From Petrolisthes cinctipes (taxonomy: Eukaryota > Arthropoda > Malacostraca > Decapoda > Porcellanidae), in contig JAWQEG010000621.1 in NCBI GenBank assembly GCA_033782935.1, forward strand, positions 1,752,001 through 1,816,000: a stretch of 64,000 nucleotides of DNA, given 5' to 3'. Each line of letters opens with the position of its first letter. Position 1 is the first letter of the stretch. Of this stretch, positions 43,001-54,666 are shown piece by piece. The notes under the pieces are model-generated. The model searched no databases. It was not told the origin of the DNA and worked only from the letters and a program-made list of their open reading frames with translations. The position numbers and the translations under genes were made by a program.

Positions 43001-44483
43001 TAGGAGATGGCATCCAGCTGGCAATCACTAGCGAACTCTGTATTTGGTGGTAGAAGTCCGGTGAGTGGGGGCAGATGAGCGACCTGGATAAGAAGATGGA
43101 CCAGGAGAAGGGACTGACTCGAAAAGCTTTTCAAGGCGAGATGCAACAGTAAGGGTAGTGACAGTTGAGATGATGGCCTGCTGAGCCTCGACCAAGGTGG
43201 AGAGTTTGGAGTCATTGGCAGCCTGCGCGGCAACCAGATCATCAATCCTGGCTTCAAGGGCAGAAAAGTGGTTCTCGAGGGCCGTACATCGTGCCATGAG
43301 GGTAGCAACAGACTTGCGGAGAGCCAGGTCCGGAGGCGAGGCAGGGCTGGTAGGAGTAGCAGACTGGGAAGGTGGTGGTGGCGGTGGTGGAGGCGGAGCA
43401 ATAGTAGTGACACGAGCCTGGACCTGACGTCGAGTACATCCATGCCACATGTTAACCCCTGGGTGAAGGCATCGTGGACACTTCCATCGAGACGTATCCT
43501 CAGGAGGTGAAGGCTCAGAGGTGGAGGCAGCAGGACATGATGGTTCACCCCTGACAGGACACGTCTTGGAATCATGGTCGGCGGCACACCATGCACACTT
43601 CGGCCTGGCAAAACAGTCCCGGGAGATATGCTAAACTCCCCAGCACCTGTAGCACCAAGGCTAGTCATTATGAAGCTTCCTCACCTCACACGGTGGAAGA
43701 CAGGGGAGGAAATCAAAGGAAATCTCATTTGGAGGTTGATCGGGTTGACTCAAGACAACAACAATACGGCTAATGGGGGAACCATCTTGGAAAAAAACGA
43801 CGGGCAAAGTACACACCAGGGTATCCCTTAGCAAATTTCGGGTCAACATCAATAGGAAAACAGGTAAGAATGTAGCTGGGGAACTTACGAGGCCTCTCGG
43901 GTGAGTCTTCAAGAATGAGAGGCAGAGACAAAAATTCACTCTATCAATGATGTCCTGACGCTTCCTAGAGATGTAGACAAACCGGGAGGTGACAGCAGCC
44001 ATCTTCACTTCAGCCAGTTCACGCTGCAGCTGGAAGGCCCTGTTGACATCAGACAACCAACGCAGCTTTGTGTCCGTATATGGGTTCCCAGAGAATGAGA
44101 GCTTGACATAGGCATTTCTTGGGGCAAAAGCAGGAAGGTTGGACGAGTGCAAGGAGTTGGTATACAAGGAAGAAACACCACGTTGAGGCAGAGAAGGTAC
44201 GTCATGCACAGCTGAAGCACCCTTGGCAGTCTTGGCAGCCGGAGGCAAACAGTCCACACCATCGGAATCCTGCAAGGAGTCAGACGAGGCATCAACGGGT
44301 CGCTTGGTAGAGGTTGAGGAGGTGGAAGGCTGCAACCTGAGCTGCGGAGTGACCGAGGAGAGGGGGGAGGGTTGCGAGAAGGCAGCTTAGGCTAGTGATC
44401 CTCGATAGGAGACTCATCCTCTTCCGACATGGCCAAGTCAGCCTCCAGGCAGGAAGCCACATCCGAATCCGCGCTCTTCATCT
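43000..44483 (-). pseudogene. I-like LINE ORF1 with CCHC zinc knuckles
   Basis: An acidic N-terminus (DLAMSEEDESPIEDH, about 44400-44440) is followed by a stop, then a 224-codon frame at 43661-44335 with TKLRWLSDVNRAFQLQREL and a basic nuclear-type segment (STKRPVDASSDS). Knuckles are seen at about 43570-43660: C-Y-R-C...H...C and CAWCAADHDSKTC. After these comes a Pro/Ser/Thr stretch and a helical part (LVEAQQAIISTVTTLTVASR, about 43130-43200). ORF1 proteins of this class bind element RNA. Confidence 0.75.
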
Positions 44484-44549
44484 GGCCAAGCAAGGCCTAG
44501 ATGGGAAGCAAACAACAACACGAACAGCTGAACACTCAATCAGCCAAGG

Positions 44550-44572
44550 ACACACACACACACACACACACA
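44550..44572. repeat. (CA)n microsatellite in a CAA-rich leader
   Basis: About 11 CA units. The adjoining 44573-44710 is unusually CAA/ACA-rich and probably belongs to the LINE 5' leader. Confidence 0.9.
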
Positions 44573-44870
44573 GACAATCACAACAATACAATACACAGAA
44601 TCACAACAGACAAACAACACCAGCAACACCACAGAAACAACAACACACAAACAAAAATACACAAACAATACAAACAACAACACACAAGCAAGAGTGTAAA
44701 AGCAACACAAACAAGAATTCAGGCAGAGCGCCAGGAGAACGACTTCACACCAACAAGGTTGGGGCGAGACTCGAGAAGTGAGGGTTAGAGTGTGACGAGC
44801 GAGGAAAGTAGTGTGAGGACATTCAGTCAGCAACAAACCAACTGGTCTTTTCGAGGCAGCTTGATTTTGC

Positions 44871-45500
44871 CATTAATCTAGCCTACAAAGGTGAGGGAAA
44901 GTTTAGTAAAGAAGGCTCCTCCCCACCGACCACTCCCTCCACCCGAAGCAAGCAGGAAAGGAAAAATATACCATGTAGTATAAAAAGAAAAGATACGATA
45001 AGAGGTGAGGGAAGTAGGGTGAGGGAGGCGTGTGAGGTGAGGGAAGTAGTGTTAGAAGTGAGAGTTAGAGTGTGAAGAGTGAGGGAAGTAGTGTAAGGAA
45101 AGTAATGTGAAAGGTATGTGTTAGAGTGAGGGAAGAGTGTGAGAGGTGAGGGAGGTAGTGTGAGGGGTTAGGGAAGAGTTATTTTAGGCATTGTAGGGAT
45201 ATTATTCGCTCATATGTAAACTAGTCTTTATTCCGCTTCGGTCACAAAGAGTTACAGTTATGAACACCTTTTCGTGGGAAATCTCGAATCGCAGTAGACA
45301 TGCCTGAATCATCGCCAAGGGATCTGAATTATGTCCTGAATAATAATAATAATAAACTATTATTCTTTACATTGTAGGGTGTTTTTTCGCACATGTGAAA
45401 ACTAAGCTTAAGTTAACTACTTCCATATATACTTACATACCTACCTCCTTACTTTTTTTATTTACTTATATACATTCTAACTTGCACACTCTGTAGCCAT
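44871..45500. repeat. GTGAGGG-type simple repeat and AT-rich spacer
   Basis: 45003-45180 repeats GAGGGAAGTAGTGTGAGG-like units irregularly. An (AAT)n run lies at 45341-45356. No gene seen. Confidence 0.55.
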
Positions 45501-45790
45501 TAATGCATAGCGGCCATTTCGTCTGAAATCCTGGTATGCAGATATAAATGTTTAGACATATCAAAAGCTTATGATAGTGTTTGGCATAAATTTTTAAATT
45601 TCAAACTACACTCTTTCGATTTCTATCCTACTCTCTGCACCTCTCCTAATGTTATCGACAGTCGTGTTCCTCAAGATTTTTCGTACTACTTACTATTTTT
45701 CTTTTTAGAAATAATCGTCTTAGCTGTAGTTCTTGCCCGATCCACTAACATGCCGATAATTTAACTCTGCACTACTCAACCCGGTTTGAT
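45501..45790 (+). pseudogene. Short LINE RT fragment
   Basis: Reads LDISKAYDSVWHK-like text (RT palm, first catalytic Asp region) at about 45553-45592, then SVPQDFS where relatives have GVPQGS, at about 45660. Only about 250 bp survives. The WHK context fits the CR1/Jockey-like LINEs of this window. Confidence 0.6.
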
Positions 45791-46190
45791 AACCTCATCT
45801 CCTCAGCTTCTCTCCTCATTACGTGATCATACAAACGCTTGTCTAACTTCTAACCTACCCCACATCACCTCGGCCAAAGAAATCAATATTTGGTTCAAAA
45901 CTTTATGGGGAGACTCAACCCCGGACGAAAAGAAATTAACAGAAAAAAAAGTATTTGGTCTTTCGATGTGAAATTTTCGAAATATATTTAAAACCGGATT
46001 ACCAACAATGCGTTAGCAAGAGAATGGGGAAGATCATGACGTCACGACGTTAAGAAGTCATGCTCATTTAAAAGGTACTAGAGACTTGAGTTTTGAGATT
46101 GAAATACTCTAACATAGAAATTTCGTAACATTCTTGTTTTGTTTTGTTTTTTAATCCCCGTACGATGTGAAATGTAGCGATCACAAGATG
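45791..46190. other. Unassigned spacer
   Basis: No domain or repeat recognised. Confidence 0.4.
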
Positions 46191-46191
46191 T

Positions 46192-46661
46192 AAAATAGCT
46201 CCCAAAACTATCGTTAATTTAAAGTGCTATACTTTCTGACCTAATGGACGATGCATCTGACATGTACCGAGACGACAAGTGGGCGGGGACAAGGTTTCAT
46301 TCTGTTCATTTCGCCATCCTTCTAACCCACTTTAACAATAGTTTTGGGAGCTACTGTACAGTAACTCCCAAAACTATCGTTAAAGTGGGTACAGTAACTC
46401 CCAAAACTATCTTTAAAGTGGGAGAGGATGGTGGAATGAACAGAATGAAGCCTTGTCCCCGCCCACTTGTCGTCTCGGTAGAGTTGGTAGGCTTGGTTAG
46501 CCGTCGTGAGTGCTTCTAGTAATTAGCAAATCAACGCCTCCCTATAACTGCAAACAGGGCTACCAATTTTGTTGCCACTTCACTCAAAACATGTCAGATA
46601 CATCATCCATTGTGTCAAAATGTATAGTACTTTATCTTAACGATAGTTTTGGGAGCTACTG
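46192..46661. mobile_element. Two inverted MITE copies sharing one central TA (compound fold-back)
   Basis: Copy 1 (46192-46356) has ends AGCTCCCAAAACTATCGTTA and AATAGTTTTGGGAGCTACTG. TA follows at 46357-46358. Copy 2 (46359-46661) starts CAGTAACTCCCAAAACTATC and ends GATAGTTTTGGGAGCTACTG in mirror order. The two copies are reverse complements of each other over about 160 bp, with an insertion of about 105 bp in copy 2 (46480-46585). A 32-bp tandem duplication of its first end lies at 46359-46420. The CAGT start and TA flank suggest Tc1/mariner type. Confidence 0.8.
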
Positions 46662-46729
46662 TTCGTCGGGATGGACGTCCGCAGATTCACGATTTTTCAT
46701 TATTTCCCCCCTGACATGGTGAATTTTCA

Positions 46730-46732
<3 letters not shown>

Positions 46733-46782
<50 letters not shown>
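46733..46782. repeat. (TA)n microsatellite
   Basis: About 25 TA units. Confidence 0.97.
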
Positions 46783-46785
<3 letters not shown>

Positions 46786-47904
46786 GTACGCATTAACCTA
46801 CCACCATTATCAATAAACAGAGTGAGTTTCAAGTACATTCAGTTGGAAATAGATTTTTTATGAACATTTGAATGAAAAAAATCCTTGTTTTGAGCTACGG
46901 ACGTTCAAAGTTTTGTAACACCCGGTATTTTAATTGCTTCTTTCATATCTTACTTATTCCTTCCTTACTTATTTACTTGTTTCTTTCATTTGCAAGCATA
47001 ACATATAGTGATATTTTTATATGAACTATATACGAGTGTGCGCGGTCTGTTTTTGCACGCTCCTTATATCTTTAAACCTCCGTGGCACGTCAACAAACTC
47101 TCAGATTAGGTTATTTCAAAGTTCCAGAACTTCGTAGATAATTATAGATGTGAAATATGGGTGTTCTGAGATTTTTTATATTTTAAGATATTTCAGTGGT
47201 TGGGGGGGGGGGGGTGAGTGTGCAGGTTCCGCACTATTGCACCCATCTACCAAATGTGTGTAATGGAAATGGTTTTGGTAAAAATGTTTGCAAGATGGGT
47301 AATGTTCGATCATGAGGACGAGGTATTAACAACAGATGGTAGATGGCAACCAGGTCTTTGTCTTTGGAATTTAGTTAGAATATAGTTATAGTGAGGCTGG
47401 TCGAGGAAATTAACTATTGTACACCATAGTACATTTCATCCTACCCGAGACCCGGCATTCCTTGGCAGTTCTCTTACGTCATGCACTACAACTGACAATA
47501 AAATTTACCGCCATGCTGGGGTCTTCGGACTCCAAACGCCCTTCGAGTTAAAGCAGAATATTCGTTGGTTGTCATAGATATAACTTTAATGCACCAGTTA
47601 AATTATATCGTTCCTATTATCATATAATTTCAAACTCCTTGTGATACATGACTCTCTGTTTTCGCCTAGGAAGTTGGAGCGGATAAGTTTTTGCCTTCGA
47701 TTGACTGTAGGTCTGTAAACTATGCACTATGCAGGCAAGATAACCCTAAAAAGTAACAAACTGATTTTCACGAAATTATGTTCCAAGGAAAAAGTTGTGA
47801 ACATTTTGAAGGTCGGTACAACAGGAGGAGTTATGGAAGAAAACACCCGATGTGTTTGTTAGTTTGTATAACTGTATACCATTTATCTATAAAAAAAAAA
47901 AAAA
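46783..47904. other. Unassigned AT-rich sequence
   Basis: No coding region recognised. A short G-run at about 47203-47213 is present, and an A-run at 47889-47903. Confidence 0.4.
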
Positions 47905-48045
47905 TTATATCGTTAGAAAGTTTCCTGGGAAGAACAAATATGCGCTTCAAAAAAGTCATTATATTGAGAAGGCAGTCAGTAGAGAGCATGCAGAGGTATG
48001 TACACTCGCGGTCAGAAGTTGTCCCGATCCCCAGGAACGATGAAG
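47905..48045 (+). repeat. Interspersed repeat copy (partner 49125-49245)
   Basis: GTTTCCTGGGAAGAACAAAT, GCTTCAAAAAAGTCATTATA and TTGAGAAGGC...CATGCAGAGG correspond to 49125-49205 in the same orientation. Both run on into TACACTCGCGG/TACACTAGCGG and AGAAGTTGTCCCGATC. Confidence 0.7.
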
Positions 48046-48188
48046 TGCAACCAGGCGAAGTTTGAAAGTTCGAACAACGTTACGATGTGGGGAGAGTGGT
48101 ACAAGGTGCACCGTTGTTCAAACCTTCCAACCTCGTCTGGTTGCAATTCATCGTGTCCGGGAATTGGGACAACTTCTGAACGCGAGTG
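48003..48188. mobile_element. 186-bp fold-back MITE with TA target duplication
   Basis: CACTCGCGGTCAGAAGTTGT mirrors ACAACTTCTGAACGCGAGTG. The arms are about 78 bp and the loop about 30 bp. TA flanks both ends (48001-48002, 48189-48190). Termini of the form CACT..GGTCA.AAGTT resemble Tc1/mariner ends. It is nested at the end of the repeat at 47905. Confidence 0.8.
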
Positions 48189-48190
48189 TA

Positions 48191-49124
48191 CACTCTCCCA
48201 GAAAACTATCGGTCCCCCTGGTCTTGATGTTTCTGAAAGCAACACAAAATCACATGGCTTGCATGTTTGGTTCAGATGCTATTCCTAACTGTGAGTTGCA
48301 CCTTTCTCTCGTCATCCCACGTTACTTACTATAAACTGCTACAGTATACTACCTTGTGTCACATAAAGCTACGAAATTTGATTATGTATATATAGACACA
48401 ACTATCATGTGTTAACCTATATATTAACGCATTAAAATATTGACATAGCGGAGGAATGGGTTGCCAAATGGGGATTAAACTTTACTTTGGCTATTAAACC
48501 AGGTTTCGGTGGATATGCTTTCAACGCTTTATAATTTAATACGATGCAGTACTAAAATAATTTGCAAGTAATTATGGATGTCGTATAATGAGAGCTATAT
48601 TGGAAACCAGATTTCTTGTATTTCTATTGTATATTGGTCTCAGTTAATTATGCGACAAATGTGATTATCATATAATGACTGAGAACGAAAACGAATCATG
48701 ATCTTATTCTCTCTAAAAGTCGTTGTAGTGAAGGTAACACATGGGATTGACAGTCACCTCATGCACTTTTCAACTGCAGGCGTACCTACATAATGCAGGT
48801 CTCACAGTATATTAGCAGAATATTTGTGAGAGTATACACCTTCGTTTGCCTCACAAGCAAGATATCTCAGATATGATAGGAATTTTACTAATATTCTTGG
48901 GCAGACACCATCTCCCCCAACATCCCCCACAGTTGCTTGGAATGAGGGTGACACATGGCTGAAAATCGATAGAATTTCATGAGTTGTGTGGAGAAGAAAA
49001 CCCCGTGATAAACTGTTAGAATCATGTTTTCGAGAAACTACAAATCTCATGGATAGTTGTCATTGAAACATGATTTTAGAATGTGACTTCGTATTTGCGA
49101 TCTTATCTTAAAAAGATATAAACA
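48191..49124. other. Unassigned sequence
   Basis: No gene recognised. GATTATCATATAATGACTGA (48661-) recurs in altered form at 50245-50270 (GATAATCATATAATGACTCG), so a dispersed repeat is present. Confidence 0.4.
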
Positions 49125-49245
49125 TATATTTAGGAAGCTTACTGGGAAGACAAAATATGTGCTTCAGAGAAAGTCATGACATTGAGAAGGCGGTCAACGC
49201 ATGCAGAGGTGTGTACACTAGCGGGCAGAAGTTGTCCCGATCGCA
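49125..49245 (+). repeat. Second copy of the 47905 interspersed repeat
   Basis: Matches 47905-48030 with about 80% identity by eye, including the half-end TACACTAGCGGGCAGAAGTT. The right arm of the MITE is absent. Confidence 0.65.
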
Positions 49246-49679
49246 TTATTCTAAACTGTGTACTGACTTGGTCCCATGCCCACATGCAGCCAATCAACAG
49301 CCAGATAAGTCAGCCAGAGTTAGCTAGTCACGACGCAGGAAGGGCTTGGACATTGACGTCATCAACAGTTTCCATCTAGCAAATATATGAAATCAATACA
49401 TTCTTGCCTTACCATATACTATACAACAGTGTACGAGTAGCAATAGTCCAAAAAAGAGTAGTTGAAAAAATACCTTTTAATTCCTTAGCTTTTCCTCTAA
49501 AACTTGAACACCAAAAACTATGCCTGAACTTTAAAATAAACTAACAAAATCCCTTATGCACTAAACAAAATTATTGAGAGGAAAACCAAAGTTGGAGTTA
49601 CAATACAGTGACTAATCCTATCTTCACTTGACTATGAACAGGCTTCATGCGATGGGATGACTTACCGACTTTATTCTTT

Positions 49680-49925
49680 TCACGCCTTTCTTGGCTGCTT
49701 TATTCTTCACGTCCTACTTAATCAAGGCAATATTTTTCTTAATTTCCTATACGGCCCTCATTAATCTACTAATAATAGTGACAGCCTCTGTGACAGCTAT
49801 CCACTTAATGTCTTTGGCTTTGGCAGTGACTACAGAAGTTATTGTCCTCTTTTAAGACACTTCCTATATTATTAAATTGCTTGAGTTCTTCATCCGTGAA
49901 GGTAGCGCTCTTCTTTTCTTTCCTG
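49680..49925 (-). pseudogene. Myb/SANT-like DNA-binding domain relic
   Basis: Minus strand. KKSATFTDEELKQF (about 49868-49925) is followed, after a frameshift, by VTAKAKDIKWIAVTEAVTII and VXEIKKNIALIKXDVKNKAA with two stops, ending in lysine-rich text near 49690. The order FT-E-L, K...W..I..AV, EIKKK, K-DVK-KAAK fits the Myb/SANT-like domain of Harbinger ORF1 and NAIF1-type proteins. A transposon origin is likely. No Harbinger transposase is nearby. Confidence 0.5.
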
Positions 49926-50955
49926 GGGGAGGGTTTTCAGCACGGTCGTCAGACGTGATATATTATATACCGGTATATCTCTGTGTTGGGGTGACGAAAT
50001 GGTAGGCACAAGTGAGTGAGTAGTGGTAGTAATACAGCAGCAGCACTATTATTATATCACGTTTGGGTTGTTTATATAACTCAGCTACTATGTCTCTTGC
50101 TCCCCATTTGCTGCAACCACTTTAAAGCTGCCACCTGAATGGTTGACGGACTTAGGAACTTCTAGAGGATTTAGGCATTCCTAAGTAGTTAAGAAAGGTT
50201 TAGGAAGTCCAACAAATATTTAGAGTATATTTGTCTCTGTTAACTATGTGATAATCATATAATGACTCGGAACTTGTCTTGTGGGAGTAGGTTTTTATGT
50301 ACTGAGTGAACGTGTGAGAAAGTGCAGGAGTTAAGGAGTTACAACATAATTGTAAAATCTTGGTAGTCCTGGCTTTCATGAATGCGAATAGAATGCGTCA
50401 ACTAGTGAGAGGGTGTTCATGCATGAAATAAATGAACATGAAAGGGTGCGAGAGCAAGAATGTTTATGTGCAAATACTTGAGATAGTAAGTGTGTTTTGG
50501 TAGAGAGCCTGAGTCAGAAGTTCTCGACAACTATCTTGGATCAACTTTATGCTTGGGACAAATTACACACTCTAACTGGTGATACCCTGATATCTGTAGC
50601 TGAGTTCCTGTGACCGAAAGATAATAACGCCACCCCCTGAATGGGAAGAGGTTCAGCCTACCTCAATTATTGCGCGTACAAACCTGAAAAAAAAAAAAAA
50701 AATGTTCATTAGCAACTTATCTACACATCCCCCTCCCTCCTTCACACTCATTCCTTAATATGAAATTCAACTGCATATTCAAACCAGAAATATTTGAAGA
50801 AAGGAGGGAAGGGCAGGTGTAGGAAAATATTTAGACTGTTGCCAATGAACGCATTTTTGTCCTCATTTTCGTACGCGCTATTAGTGTGGTAGACTGTACA
50901 TATATTGTTTTGGGACATAAACAAGGGAAACAAGTAGCCATCCATTCAAAAAATA
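49926..50955. other. Unassigned AT-rich sequence
   Basis: No features beyond an A-run at about 50686-50701. Confidence 0.4.
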
Positions 50956-50991
50956 ACACACACACACAGACACACACACACACACACACAA
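50956..50991. repeat. (CA)n microsatellite
   Basis: CA units interrupted once by GA, followed by A-run text. Confidence 0.93.
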
Positions 50992-52399
50992 AAAAACAAA
51001 GAAAAATCTCTGAAACTTCAAAGGCTACCTGTTTTGAATTTTGCATAGTTTTACATATTTATTTTTTATAGAATTACCACCCTTGAATAATTGGATGCTG
51101 AAGTTTTTTTGTTTTTTTTTAATTCGCTAACGCCTGAAAAATTGTCTCCTTAGAAGCATTATTACAAAATTTTGAGTTAAAAACAACATTTGGACGGTTA
51201 TTAACTAAACACAGCATGTCTTGCGCAATATTTTTGGATTAACCCCAAGCATAAGTATTTCACAAATAAACTCCGTTTTCCAAGATTTTATTCACTTTAT
51301 ACCACTTGTCTACATGAGGCTTGTGTATCCTGCTGATAACTGCTTTGTATCCTGCTGCACCTTGTCACAGGAAAGCATTCCATATTTTGCAAGTCAAAAG
51401 TTATTTCAAGTAATCCTTTAACAATTATTGACGTCATACAAAACATCAGCCACTCAGTTTGAAATTTCACACAAATATTCTTCTCACCTAAGAGTTATTG
51501 TAGGACAGGCAAGATAGACGCATTTCAGAAGATGTCAGTTACCATAATTTTGAAAGAGCTAAAGAAGATTATCCAGCATTCATTACTACAGAGGTGACTA
51601 GGGAACGATATATTAAATTTGTGCATATCTTTACATAATCCTCCTCATACAGAAAAATATTATAAATAAATATACTGCCAAGACCATTAGGAATAAGTAA
51701 AGGAGTAACCTAGGCAACATCATTGATTTAACAAGCTCATCATAAAATATATCAAAAGAGAAAACAATTATATATAGCTGCGAGACAGACCTTGCCTGAT
51801 AGGTTATCTAGATGAGCTCTTAATAATCGACTTCACATGTGCTTTGTTGGTGTCCAGTTGGTTGACTACAGTATTGGTTCCATGTTTGGTGCAGTTGCGG
51901 AAGAGAGTGTCTTTACCCCCCATGGGGTCCCTGTATAGTCTACAGTCTATACCCTAGCACAAACCTTTAGTTGATGATAATGCTCTCTTGCTTAATCGTT
52001 ATGTTACATTATGATTAAAATTTACTGGCAACTCATCTACCAATCATCGTCGTCGTTATATAATTATCTTATAACCTTCTACTTTCCAGTAATCAGCGAC
52101 TTACCGTTGTCGTGCAGGAAGGAAAATCCATAACATATTTCTATTAGGTTTGTTGAACATAATCATGTGCTACTCAGAATCCATGCTAACTATTCATAAG
52201 AGAGAAAAAGAGAGGAAATTGTGATTAAGAAGTAATGCGACAGTGAAAATGGGCGGGATGGAATAGTACTGACCACAGATCACATATGTGGTTTGTGATA
52301 CTGACGAGCATCAGAATGCTAATGGATGGACTCATGTTCCACAGGTCGACTGGTTGAGAAGGAAACGAGGGAGTACGAGTACGCCAACTTTATAGGACT
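50992..52399. other. Unassigned intronic or intergenic sequence
   Basis: No domain or repeat recognised. I checked for the missing first half of Ig1 and found no convincing match. Confidence 0.4.
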
Positions 52400-53140
52400 A
52401 CCAGCAAACCAGGCACATGAGAAAAATGGAAAGCATTGTGGAAGGGGAAAATAACTGAGGGCGTGGGAAAAATATTGTCAGGGAAGTAAGGTGTTGTGAG
52501 CAAGCTTAGAGTGAATGGAAGAAAGGAAGCCAAAGAGTTTATATGGAGAGTGGGAGAATGAGAGAGAAAATGTAAGGAAGAACACATACAGTATTCCTTA
52601 TATGGAAGGAGAAAATGCAATGGAGGAGAAGGTAATGCAGACCGTGAGGAGAGACAGTGATTAGTAGTGGGTAGAAAGGTGGTGAGGAAGATGAGTTGAT
52701 AAGCAAATGGAGTAGTGAAAAAAGTATTACAGTAAATGGGAGTTGAGAAGAGATGAAAAAAAAAAAGAAGCGACGGGTGATATAAAATGAATAAAGGAAG
52801 AGATTTGAGCAACCTGAATAAAAATAAGAGGAATTTTGAAGGAAGTGGAGATAGTAGAGGGAAAATATAATAATGAAAAGAAACGCTAATTGATGGGGAG
52901 TTAAGTTGGCAGGGTCATTGGGAGAAGGTGGTAAGAACGAGACAAAGGGTAACTGAGGTGAATACAATAGACGAATGGGAGCAAGAGCGTTGCAGGTTGG
53001 ATAGCACTGGTGGTGGTTGGGAGACAGTAGCTTGGAAAAGTGTACTATATAATATTATATTTTGCAGGTGAAGGTGGTAGAAGCAGTTGAGTGACAAGAA
53101 GGAAGATTTTTGTAAATAAATAATTTCTTGTTTCATACAT
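52400..53140. repeat. Purine-rich (GGAGAAGGA-type) low-complexity stretch
   Basis: The plus strand is strongly A/G biased over 700 bp without a clear unit. Long minus frames here are Leu/Ser/Phe-rich composition effects. Confidence 0.6.
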
Positions 53141-53640
53141 CCCCACTGCAGCTATGTGTTAAGAAAACAGAACGCGGAATGCGAGAAGAAGTGGTGGGAA
53201 AGGGAGGACAGAAGATATGGATACAGGGAGGGAAATTTGTGTTATGCAGGCCTCACCGCTTGGGGCCCGACCGCTGCAGCAGATGAGATGCGGTAATGGA
53301 AACACTTGGAGAAAATCAAATCACCATACACAACACATCTCCAACGGAATTGAACGGGAAACCAGAGATGACCACATTGACACCTAAGGCTGGAGAGAGT
53401 TACGAAATAGTGTGTTTTGGTTCAATAGGACGAAAGACCGAGGATTCAATGTCGGAGACGCATCTAGTGTGTTGCGGGCACTGTATTGAGATTTACATTA
53501 TTTATCAGGTATCAAAGCCTTCTCTATCAGCTGTTTATTGAAAAGGGTGGAGTAGCAGAGACAACTGTTTTTATGTAATATTTTATTCTGTTTATTTTGC
53601 TGGTAACCATGAATGGGGTAGATTGTTGGTGTGATGAACT
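53141..53640. other. Unassigned sequence
   Basis: An 81-codon frame (53296-53541) has no recognised domain. Confidence 0.35.
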
Positions 53641-54309
53641 TACTGTACTTTGGTAAGAATGTCCCTTACTTCGTCCGTCCAACTGTTGCCATGAGGTTTT
53701 CAAAATAGATTTACTTGTATTTCAAATAACAAACCAAACACACGAGGAGAATTAATTTTATGACAACGTTTCGCCATTATCTTTTTGTAACTAAAATGCT
53801 CGTACGAATCTTTTTTCCTTAATATGAGCTGCAAACCATTCCTTTAACTTTGGACCATGAAAATAATCTCCAAACCATGTGAGTTGTGATATTACCTCAT
53901 TTATGTTCTGATGGAGTTTCAAGTATATGAAGAAGAACTGAAGTCTGTACTTGTAATTTGACCGACATGATATTTTCCAACGATCAGTTCTTGATTATTA
54001 ACTTTAAACTCCATCAGAACATAAATGAGGTAAAATCACAACTCACATGGTTTGGAGATTATATCCATGGTCCAAAGTTAAAGGAATGGTTTGCAGCTCA
54101 TACAAAAAAAAAAAAAAAAAAAAAAAGATAAGTAGGAACCTTTCTGATACATAATGTTCTGTTCAGGTCAAAGATAATGGAGCAACGTTGTCATAGAATT
54201 AATTTCCTCACGTTTCTGGTTTGATATCTGAAATACAAGTAAATTTATTTTGAATACCTGATGGCCACAGCTGGACAGAGAAGGTAAGGGAAAATGCTAC
54301 GAAAGTGTA
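53641..54309. mobile_element. 669-bp fold-back element with arms of about 280-305 bp
   Basis: The left arm 53641-53922 is mirrored by 54005-54309. GATTTACTTGTATTTCAAAT pairs with ATCTGAAATACAAGTAAAT, and CCTCATTTATGTTCTGATGG with CCATCAGAACATAAATGAGG. GAGCTGCAAACCATTCCTTT pairs with AAAGGAATGGTTTGCAGCTC. The loop is about 80 bp. The right arm holds an A-run (54105-54126) absent from the left. TA is present close to both outer ends (53641-53642, 54308-54309), but the exact termini are uncertain. Confidence 0.75.
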
Positions 54310-54662
54310 GCTCTTGAGTAATGTTACCATTAGTATTTCGCAGATTACTAGAGTTGGTTTTTCTGTTACACTTCACCTTCGTTTATCATACATTGTCGTT
54401 TTCAATGCAAAAAAAAAAAAAAAAAATCTACCACTTACTAGTCATTATCCCTCATTTACGTATATTAGGATGAGGATAATTGTCTCACCACCACTTAAAG
54501 GTGCAGCCATACACATTCCACCAAATATAGACTATAAGGTGTGAGTGATTCATTCATAAATATATGTGGTCTTACTACAGGGAACTGGCAGATGTCTCCA
54601 TTTAGCCAAATATATTTTCGCAACTTTTAATTGCTGAACTGTACATGAATTACAGATGCATG
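54310..54662. other. Unassigned spacer with A-run
   Basis: A-run at 54409-54426. No gene. Confidence 0.4.
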
Positions 54663-54666
54663 AGTG

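Larger units (their letters stand above)
39300..44870 (-). mobile_element. I-like LINE with ORF1 and EN-RT-RNase H ORF2, nearly full length, decayed
   Basis: A minus-strand element of about 5.5 kb ending 3' in a TAA/A-run (39300-39327). It has a gag-like ORF1 with CCHC knuckles (43000-44483), an endonuclease (42215-43000), RT and RNase H (39516-42134). An RNase H plus ORF1 knuckles is the I-superclade layout. Frameshifts separate every domain, and the RT active site is mutated. A fragment of the same family lies at 61109-61502. The 5' end is approximate; CA-rich leader sequence runs to about 44860. Confidence 0.85.

Noticed and set aside
44395..44788. Thr/Gln/Asn-rich frames
   Set aside because: CAA/CA-rich simple sequence in the LINE leader.
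51880..51990. Possible first half of Ig1 on the minus strand
   Set aside because: Cysteine and hydrophobic spacing do not fit an Ig strand B, and no splice sites match phase 0.
52270..52346. Possible signal-peptide exon (MSPSISILMLVSI, minus strand) with a GTCAGT donor
   Set aside because: Attractive as exon 1 of the Ig gene, but short, with a weak donor and no link to the Ig1 exon. It cannot be told from chance.
52390..52967. 140-codon minus frames rich in Leu, Phe and Ser
   Set aside because: Purine-strand bias yields stop-free frames. No domain or conserved motif.
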